Origin: Paraburkholderia nodosa
GTDB lineage: Bacteria > Pseudomonadota > Gammaproteobacteria > Burkholderiales > Burkholderiaceae
Reading direction: 5' to 3'
Length of the DNA: 64,000 nucleotides
NCBI RefSeq assembly: GCF_001718195.1
Contig: NZ_MCNV01000008.1
Location: 62,001-126,000, forward strand
This document shows, in pieces, positions 54,477 to 61,059 of the stretch (the stretch's first letter is position 1; each line of letters opens with the position of its first letter). The notes under the pieces are model-generated. The model was not told the origin of the DNA. It saw nothing but the letters and a program-made list of their open reading frames with translations, and ran no database searches. Position numbers and translations under genes: made by a program.

Positions 54477-55063
54477 GGTGGCTTCGCTATAAAGGCGCTA
54501 TTCGCGCAAGGCGCGGAAGCGCCTCAAATGGTCACTGCTGGGCATTGCAGGTCGATGCAAAGGCGCCGGACAACACGTCAGGCGCCCTCCTGCGACGGGC
54601 GGAACACACGCCCGCGAGGGCTTCCCGGCAAACGGATGGCCCGGGATGGCCCGTGGGACGACGAGACAATCTGCCGGGGACGGGGCGCTGGCTGCATCGC
54701 CGCGCTCGCTCGGGTTCAACCCAGCCAGACTCGCTCGATTCCAGATGGTTCCGGCGCCGTCCTCGTCTCTTGACGCGCGTGCGCACCGGATATGTCAAAA
54801 CGGCTCGATCGACCGTTCAGGCCGATCCAGCAAGCCTCGGGGCGGCTTGCTGCGTGCTTGCTGCCCGCTTGCTGCGTGCCTGCTGCCGGCGTTCTGCCCC
54901 CCTCTGCGGCAGGCGCAAAGGGCCGAAAGGCCGGTATTGTAGCACCTTGGCATAAATCCCTATGGCAGCGGGCCATGCGTTCTGCAACATGGCGCACGGG
55001 AAATCCCCGCGCGCCATGCGGCGCAGAATCGCACCCTTTTTTCGCCAGCCCGCTGCACCCTGC
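54477..55063 (-). other. 587-bp non-coding region upstream of rhlE
   Basis: No credible ORF. It holds the rhlE promoter/leader and a run of four 11-bp repeats at 54845-54888 (GCTTGCTGCGT-like). A TACAAT (minus, about 54936-54941) is a possible -10 far upstream of rhlE. Cold-shock type DEAD-box genes often have long leaders, which may apply here. Confidence 0.4.
54845..54888 (+). repeat. four tandem 11-bp repeats upstream of rhlE
   Basis: GCTTGCTGCGT, GCTTGCTGCCC, GCTTGCTGCGT and GCCTGCTGCCG follow each other without gaps. Confidence 0.8.
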
Positions 55064-56500
55064 TCACCACGTCTCGCGCATCACCATCAGCCGCAGTTCG
55101 GTCATATCCTCGATCGCGTAGCGCACGCCCTCGCGCCCGAGGCCCGAGTCCTTCACGCCGCCGTACGGCATGTTATCGACGCGAAATGACGGAATGTCGT
55201 TGATCACCACGCCGCCCACGTCGAGCCCGTCCCACGCGCGATGCGCGTTGGCGAGCGAATCCGTGAAGACGCCCGCCTGCAGGCCGAAATCGCTGTCGTT
55301 GACGATGTCGAGCGCTTTGCCGAAGTCGTCGAAACGCTCGAGGATCGCGACCGGCCCGAACGCCTCCTTGCGGTAGAGGTCGGTGTCGCGGCGCACGTCT
55401 TCGAGCAGCGTGGCCTCGAACATCGCGCCGTCCACCTTGCCGCCCGCGACGATCTTCGCCCCCGCGAGCACCGCGCTCTCCATCCAGCCCGCCAGACGCT
55501 TCGACTCGGACTCCGAGATCATCGGCCCGACGAAGGTTGTCTCGTCCTTCGGGTCGCCCATCTTGAGCGTCTTGACCTTGGCGATGAGCTTGTCGCGCAG
55601 CGTCTCGTAGATCGACGCGTGCACGAGAATGCGCTGCACGCCGATGCAGCTCTGCCCCGACTGGTAGTACGCGCCGAACGCCAGCCGGTCGACGACGTAG
55701 TCGAGCTTGCCGCCCTGATCGCCGTCGACGATAGCCGCCGCATTGCCGCCCAGCTCCAGCACCACCTTCTTCTTGCCGGCCTTCTTCTTGAGGTCCCAGC
55801 CCACCGCGGGCGAGCCCGTGAACGAAAGCAGCTTGAAGCGCTCGTCGGTGGTGAAGAGGTCGGCACCGTCGCGGTGCGCGGGCAGGATCGAGAACGCGCC
55901 CTTGGGCAGGTCGGTTTCCGCCAGCACCTCGCCGATGATGAGCGCCCCCACCGGCGTGCGGCTCGCGGGCTTCAGCACGAACGGCACGCCCGCGGCGAGC
56001 GCCGGCGCGACCTTGTGCGCCGCCAGATTGAGCGGGAAATTGAACGGCGAGATGAACGAGCACGGTCCGATCGGCACACGCTTCACGTAGCCGTGATAGC
56101 CCTTCGCGCGCGCCGAAATCTCGAGATTGACGATCTCGCCGTCGATGCGCACGCTCTCTTCGGCGGCCACGCGGAACGTGTCGATCAGGCGCGTGGCCTC
56201 GCCGCGCGAGTCGTTGATCGGCTTGCCCGCCTCGATGCACAGCGCCATCGCCAGCTCATCGAAGCGCTCGCGAAAGCGCGCCACGCAATGATCGATCACG
56301 GCCTGGCGCTTGTATGGCGGGAACGCACGCATGGCGGGCATGGCGGCTTCGGCCGCCGCAATGGCCTGGTCGATCGCCTTCGCGTCGGCGAGCGCGACGC
56401 GCGTGGCGACTTCGCCGCTGTATTTGTCGGTGACCTCGAGGTCGGTATTGGCGGCAACGGCCTCGTTGGCCAGATAGTACGGATAAGTCGGTTTGAGCAT
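55064..56500 (-). CDS. NAD(P)-dependent aldehyde dehydrogenase
   Basis: A 478-residue ALDH superfamily enzyme. Catalytic Glu in VVLELGGNAA and catalytic Cys in YYQSGQSCIGVQR; nucleotide-binding signature FTGSPAVGWDLKK; SFISPFNFPLNLAAHKVAPA near the cofactor pocket. It belongs to the lactaldehyde/phosphonoacetaldehyde or GapN-like group by general pattern; the substrate is unknown. It is 24 bp downstream of an acetolactate synthase gene, so the two likely work in one route. Confidence 0.88.
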   Translation of the reverse strand: MLKPTYPYYLANEAVAANTDLEVTDKYSGEVATRVALADAKAIDQAIAAAEAAMPAMRAFPPYKRQAVIDHCVARFRERFDELAMALCIEAGKPINDSRGEATRLIDTFRVAAEESVRIDGEIVNLEISARAKGYHGYVKRVPIGPCSFISPFNFPLNLAAHKVAPALAAGVPFVLKPASRTPVGALIIGEVLAETDLPKGAFSILPAHRDGADLFTTDERFKLLSFTGSPAVGWDLKKKAGKKKVVLELGGNAAAIVDGDQGGKLDYVVDRLAFGAYYQSGQSCIGVQRILVHASIYETLRDKLIAKVKTLKMGDPKDETTFVGPMISESESKRLAGWMESAVLAGAKIVAGGKVDGAMFEATLLEDVRRDTDLYRKEAFGPVAILERFDDFGKALDIVNDSDFGLQAGVFTDSLANAHRAWDGLDVGGVVINDIPSFRVDNMPYGGVKDSGLGREGVRYAIEDMTELRLMVMRETW

Positions 56501-56524
56501 GACGGGTTCTCCGTAAGTGCGGCG

Positions 56525-58171
56525 TCAAAGCTGCGCGCTCAGGCGCTTGATGTCGCGATTGAGCACGCGCTCGTTGTCCGAATAGTCGATGGGCACGTCG
56601 ATCACATGCACGCCCGGCTGCGCGAGGCACTGCTCGACGAGCGGCTTGAGTTCGTCCGCCGAGCCCACGCGATGGCCATGCGCGCCATAGCTCTGCGCAT
56701 AGTCGACGAAATCGGGGTTCTGCAGCGTCATCCCGTAATCGGGGAAATTCATGTTTTCCTGCTTCCAGCGGATCATGCCGAACGCGTCGTCGCGCAACAG
56801 CAGCACGACGAGATCGAGCTTCAGGCGCACCGCCGTCTCCAGTTCCTGCGAATTCATCATGAAGCCGCCGTCGCCGCAGACCGCCACGACCTTGCGTTGC
56901 GGATGCACGATCTTCGTGGCGATGGCCGAGGGCAGCCCCGCGCCCATCGAGGCGAGCGCGTTGTCGAGCAGGATCGAGTTGGGCTCACGTGCGCGGTAGT
57001 AGCGCGCGAACCAGATCTTGTACATGCCGTTGTCGAGGCACAGGATGCCGTCGTCGGGCATCGCGCCGTACACGTCGTGCACGAGCCGCACCGGGTACAT
57101 GGGAAAGCGCTCGTCGTGCTGCCCTTTGGCGAGATGCGCCTCGAAATGGCGCTTGATCTCCTCGAAGCGCGCGAAGTCCCACGCGTGCTCGCGCGGTTTC
57201 AGGCTCTCCTTGAGCTGCCACACGGCGTTGGCGATGTCGCCCACCACCTCGATCTGCGGGAAATACACGGGGTCGACTTCCGCGCCGAGAAAATTCACGT
57301 GGATGACGGTTTTTTCTTCCGCGCTGCGCATGAAGAACGGCGGCTTTTCGATCACGTCGTGGCCGACGTTGATGATGCAGTCGGCGTGCTCGATCGCGCG
57401 GTGAACGAAGTCGCCGTCCGAAAGCGTGGCGTTGCCGAGCCACAGCGGATGCGACTCGTCGATCACGCCCTTGCCCATCTGCGTGGTGAAAAACGGGATG
57501 CCGGTTTCGTCGACGAATTCGCGCAGCACGTTGCGCGTGGTCTTGCGATTGCCCCCCGCGCCGATCATGAGAAGCGGATGGCGCGCCTTGCAGATCGCCC
57601 CGACCGCGTGCGCGACGGCCTTTTCCTCGGCCACGGGCCGGCGGCTGAAGCTCTTGGGAATGGGCTTGCCGTCGCCCTCTTCGTCGGCCACGTCTTCGGG
57701 CAGCTCGAGATGCACGGCGCCGGGCCGCTCCTGCTCGGCCTGGCGAAACGCCTCGCGCACGAGCGCCGGAATGTTGCCGATGGAGACGATCTGACGCGCG
57801 TACTTGGTGAGCGGCTCCATCATGCGCACCACGTCGACGATCTGGAAGTGGCCCTGCTTGCTCGACTTGATGGGCTTCTGGCCCGTGACCATCAGCATGG
57901 GCATGCCGCCGAGCTGCGCGTAGGCCGCGGCCGTCACGAAGTTGGTGGCGCCGGGTCCGAGCGTGGCCAGACACACGCCGGTGCGGCCCGTCAGCCGTCC
58001 GTAAGTGGCGGCCATGAAGCCCGCGGCCTGCTCGTGGCGCGTGACGATCAGACGAATCTTCGAGCGCCGCAGCGATTCGAGCAGATCGAGGTTCTCTTCC
58101 CCTGGAATACCGAACACATACTCGACGCCTTCTGCTTCGAGCGCCTTCACGAACAGATCCGATGCTTTCAT
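56525..58171 (-). CDS. acetolactate synthase large-subunit-like TPP enzyme
   Basis: A 548-residue thiamine-diphosphate enzyme of the AHAS/ALS family. The conserved Glu is in GIPGEENLDLLESL region and TRHEQAAGFMAATYGR follows. AVCGDGGFMMNSQELETAVR is the TPP-Mg motif (GDG to N). No small regulatory subunit gene is next to it, so it is not the ilvBH pair; a catabolic ALS or related ligase is more likely. The start MKASDLFVKALEAEGV fits the family. It leads the operon with the aldehyde dehydrogenase. Confidence 0.88.
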   Translation of the reverse strand: MKASDLFVKALEAEGVEYVFGIPGEENLDLLESLRRSKIRLIVTRHEQAAGFMAATYGRLTGRTGVCLATLGPGATNFVTAAAYAQLGGMPMLMVTGQKPIKSSKQGHFQIVDVVRMMEPLTKYARQIVSIGNIPALVREAFRQAEQERPGAVHLELPEDVADEEGDGKPIPKSFSRRPVAEEKAVAHAVGAICKARHPLLMIGAGGNRKTTRNVLREFVDETGIPFFTTQMGKGVIDESHPLWLGNATLSDGDFVHRAIEHADCIINVGHDVIEKPPFFMRSAEEKTVIHVNFLGAEVDPVYFPQIEVVGDIANAVWQLKESLKPREHAWDFARFEEIKRHFEAHLAKGQHDERFPMYPVRLVHDVYGAMPDDGILCLDNGMYKIWFARYYRAREPNSILLDNALASMGAGLPSAIATKIVHPQRKVVAVCGDGGFMMNSQELETAVRLKLDLVVLLLRDDAFGMIRWKQENMNFPDYGMTLQNPDFVDYAQSYGAHGHRVGSADELKPLVEQCLAQPGVHVIDVPIDYSDNERVLNRDIKRLSAQL

Positions 58172-58285
58172 CGACCACCTCGCTGGCAAGAGCGTGGCCG
58201 GCGCGCGGGCGGCAGCCGGCCTTCGCGAACAGGCCGTCAGGTTACTACCGCGAGGCGCAATGCGTCGTGAAGCGTGCGTTCGGCG

Positions 58286-58672
58286 TCAGCGCATGAGCGT
58301 CGCGCAGCCCGAGAGCACCGGCTTCGAACTCGCGTCGGAGGTGACGTCGTAGAGATCGGCGCCGGGTCCCTTGGTCCACCACGTGTAGCGGTCGGCGACG
58401 TACTTCACGCCCGAAGCCGCGATCACGCCGACGAAAAGGAGCTTGCGGCCTTTCACCGGCACGAGCGCGAAGCTCTGGCCGTTGGCCGCGTTCAGATAGG
58501 TGACCTTGAAGGTCTTGCTGTTGGCGCAGGTGTAGCTGAACGTGTGGCGCGACTGCACCTGGATGTCACGCACTTCGAGCGGGGCCGCCGCGTTCGCCGC
58601 GCTCACGTGGAGCGCGGCGGCGAGACCGCACGCTGCCGCCAACCGGATTGCACCGCTTCGAGCATCGATCAT
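58286..58672 (-). CDS. MliC-type lysozyme inhibitor, periplasmic
   Basis: A 128-residue protein with an N-terminal signal peptide (about 1-28) and the MliC domain: FSYTCANSKTFKVTYLNAAN, SFALVPVKGRKLLFVG and ASGVKYVADRYTWWTKG. MliC/PliC proteins bind c-type lysozyme and block its active site. The signal has LAAAC but no convincing lipobox, so the protein may be soluble rather than a lipoprotein. A Cys near the C-terminus (SGCATL) likely pairs with Cys in YTCAN. Confidence 0.85.
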   Translation of the reverse strand: MIDARSGAIRLAAACGLAAALHVSAANAAAPLEVRDIQVQSRHTFSYTCANSKTFKVTYLNAANGQSFALVPVKGRKLLFVGVIAASGVKYVADRYTWWTKGPGADLYDVTSDASSKPVLSGCATLMR

Positions 58673-58709
58673 CGTGTTCTCCGTGGGTTGCGTTGGCGCC
58701 GCGCTATAC

Positions 58710-58753
58710 GCTCACTGCGCGCTCACTGCGCGCTCACTGCGCGCTCACTGCGC
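58710..58753 (+). repeat. four perfect tandem 11-bp repeats overlapping the purT stop
   Basis: GCTCACTGCGC occurs four times without a gap. The purT stop codon (58745-58747, minus) lies within the last unit, the other units are downstream of purT and upstream of the MliC gene. Confidence 0.9.
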
Positions 58754-59968
58754 AGCGTCGCCCGGCACGGGGCGCACCGCCGCAGCCGCTTCGCGAGCGC
58801 GCGAGCGGGCCTCGTCGGTGTCGGCGCCCGTGGCGAGCGCGACACCCATGCGGCGCTTCACGAAGCTCTCGGGCTTGCCGAACAGGCGCAGGTCCGCGCC
58901 CGGCACGGCCAGCGCCTGCGCCACGCCTTCGAATGCGATGCCGCGTGCGTCCATGCCGCCGTAGATCACGGCCGAGGCGCCCGGACCGCGCGCCGTCGTA
59001 TCGACGGGCAGGCCGAGAATCGCGCGCGCATGCAGTTCGAACTCGGAGAAGCGCTGCGACGCGAGCGTGACGAGCCCCGTGTCGTGCGGGCGCGGGCTCA
59101 CTTCCGAGAACCACACCTCGTCGCCGCGCACGAACAGCTCGACGCCGAAGAGACCGCGGCCGCCCAGCGCCTCGGTCACCTTGTGCGAGATTTCGCGCGA
59201 GCGCTCGAGCGCCTTCGCGCTCATCGGCTGCGGCTGCCACGATTCGACGTAGTCGCCGTCCACCTGGAGGTGGCCGATCGGATCGCAGAAATAGGTTTGC
59301 ACCTGGCCGCTCGCCGGGTCGATGGCGCGCACGGTGAGCTGCGTGATTTCATAGTCGAAGTTGATGAAGCCCTCGACGATCACGCGACCGCGATTCACGC
59401 GGCCGCCCGCGAGCGCATAGTCCCAGGCGCGCTCGACATCGGCGTCGCTGCGCACGACCGATTGCCCCTTGCCCGACGACGACATCACCGGCTTCACCAC
59501 GCACGGATAGCCGACCTTGGCGACGCCCGCCTTCAGCTCGTCGAGCGAGTCGGCGAACGCGTAAGGCGAGGTGGCGAGGCCGAGCTCCTCGGCGGCGAGG
59601 CGGCGAATGCCCTCGCGGTTCATCGTGAGCTGCGCGGCGCGCGCGGTGGGGATCACCTCGGCGACACCCTCGGCCTCGACGGCGGCGAGCGCGTCGGTGG
59701 CGATCGCTTCGATTTCGGGCACGACGAGATGCGGGCGTTCGGCGTCGATGAGCGCGCGCAGCGCCTTGGGATCGGCCATGTCGATCACGTGCGCGCGATG
59801 CGCGACCTGATGGCCGGGCGCGTTTTCGTAACGATCGACGGCGATCACCTCAACGCCGAGACGTTGCAGCGCGATGATCACTTCCTTGCCAAGCTCGCCC
59901 GCGCCGAGCAGCATGACACGGGTGGCGGAAGCGGAAAGCGGCGTGCCGATGCGGGGGCGGGTTTGCAT
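58745..59968 (-). CDS. purT: formate-dependent GAR transformylase
   Basis: A 407-residue ATP-grasp enzyme that formylates GAR using formate and ATP, an alternative to PurN in purine synthesis. [20 protein letters not shown] at the N-terminus, [16 protein letters not shown] in the ATP site, and [16 protein letters not shown] are characteristic. Length is normal. The 3' end lies in an 11-bp tandem repeat, which does not change the reading frame before the stop. Confidence 0.95.
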   Translation of the reverse strand: MQTRPRIGTPLSASATRVMLLGAGELGKEVIIALQRLGVEVIAVDRYENAPGHQVAHRAHVIDMADPKALRALIDAERPHLVVPEIEAIATDALAAVEAEGVAEVIPTARAAQLTMNREGIRRLAAEELGLATSPYAFADSLDELKAGVAKVGYPCVVKPVMSSSGKGQSVVRSDADVERAWDYALAGGRVNRGRVIVEGFINFDYEITQLTVRAIDPASGQVQTYFCDPIGHLQVDGDYVESWQPQPMSAKALERSREISHKVTEALGGRGLFGVELFVRGDEVWFSEVSPRPHDTGLVTLASQRFSEFELHARAILGLPVDTTARGPGASAVIYGGMDARGIAFEGVAQALAVPGADLRLFGKPESFVKRRMGVALATGADTDEARSRAREAAAAVRPVPGDAAQ

Positions 59969-60158
59969 GATGTCTCCAGAATGGCGGTATGGCGCAAATG
60001 CGTAAGAGCGCCGATGTTAACACGCGGCCCTGCCGCGGCGCGGCGCTTTGGCGCGTCGGCGGCCGCCCGCTTCCAGCACGGCGCACGCACGTTTGCGCTC
60101 GCATGCTGCAGCGCGGTGCGTTACGCTTACGCCTTCGTCGATTACGAGGAACGATGCG

Positions 60159-60848
60159 ATGCCTATTAGCCAGACGGCGAGCCAGACGCCGATCCAGGCA
60201 CCGAGCCAGAGCCCGCGCATGAATATGCGCCCGCGCTTGCGCCCTGCCCGAGGCGAATTCGCGCGAAAGCTGGCCTCGCGCACGGCGATGCTCGCTGCGG
60301 CCCTGCTGGTGTGCGCGTGCAAGCTGCCCGTGCACACGGACGCCTCCGCGCCGCTGCCCGATCCGTTCAACCCCGCCACGACGCAGCTGCTCGACAACAC
60401 GCACTGGCAGCTCGTGGAGTGGAAGCGCGCCGACGGCACGATGCGCGCCCTGGCGGGCGGCCACGCCGATGCCGGTAACACCGAAAACCCCGACGCTCGC
60501 CCCATTACGCTCGACCTCTCGACCGAGAGCGGCCAGCGCCGCGCAAGCGGCTTTTCGGGCTGCAACCGCTATTTCGGCGCCTATACGCTCAAGAACGGCC
60601 TGCTCTCGTTCGGCCAGCTCGGCGGCACGCGCATGGCGTGCATCGGCGCGGGCGGCGATATCGAGGGCGCTTATCTGGAAGCGCTCTCGCATATCGCGCG
60701 CTCCGGCGTGCAGATGCGCCATCCGCAATCGCTCTTTCTCGTGCTCGAAAACGGCGACCGCCTGACGTTCGCCGAGCAGGGCGCCGAACCGGGCACGGGC
60801 CCGGCCGCGACGCCCGGCGCCGCCTCCGACGCCAAACCGGCGCAGTGA
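60159..60848 (+). CDS. META-domain lipoprotein
   Basis: A 229-residue protein. A signal with a long basic n-region and LAAALLVCACKLPVH (lipobox-like CAC, lipidated Cys) is followed by a META/HslJ domain: LLDNTHWQLVEWKRADGTMR, ASGFSGCNRYFGAYTLKNGL and GTRMACIG. HslJ-like proteins are outer-membrane-associated; the role is unclear. The ATG at 60159 has GAGGA upstream; an ATG at 60219 would give a more usual signal length. The C-tail is Ala/Pro/Gly-rich. Confidence 0.82.
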   Translation: MPISQTASQTPIQAPSQSPRMNMRPRLRPARGEFARKLASRTAMLAAALLVCACKLPVHTDASAPLPDPFNPATTQLLDNTHWQLVEWKRADGTMRALAGGHADAGNTENPDARPITLDLSTESGQRRASGFSGCNRYFGAYTLKNGLLSFGQLGGTRMACIGAGGDIEGAYLEALSHIARSGVQMRHPQSLFLVLENGDRLTFAEQGAEPGTGPAATPGAASDAKPAQ

Positions 60849-60865
60849 ACGCTGCGCGCATGAGC

Positions 60866-60898
60866 CGCCGCGCCCTTGCCCGGCGCGGCGCTTTTTTT
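60866..60898 (+). terminator. terminator after the META-domain gene
   Basis: CGCCGCGCC (60866-60874) and GGCGCGGCG (60882-60890), loop of 7 nt, then seven T's. Confidence 0.88.
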
Positions 60899-61059
60899 GT
60901 TGCGCGCGAACCAAACCGGCGCGCGCCGGGTCATTGGCGTGTCAGGCGCGCAACGCCTGCCATGCCGCACGCAACACCGCCCTCAAGTGGATGGCGGCGC
61001 GCAGGGGCCGAGCGGTTACACTCCACACGTCGCACACCTTCTCTACGTACATCTTCGGC

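Noticed and set aside
54845..54888. Short regular repeats as a CRISPR array
   Set aside because: Units are 11 bp without spacers; no cas gene in the window. The same applies to 58710-58753.
55241..58270. 1009-codon open frame on the plus strand
   Set aside because: Antisense to the aldehyde dehydrogenase and acetolactate synthase genes, a frequent effect of GC-rich third positions.
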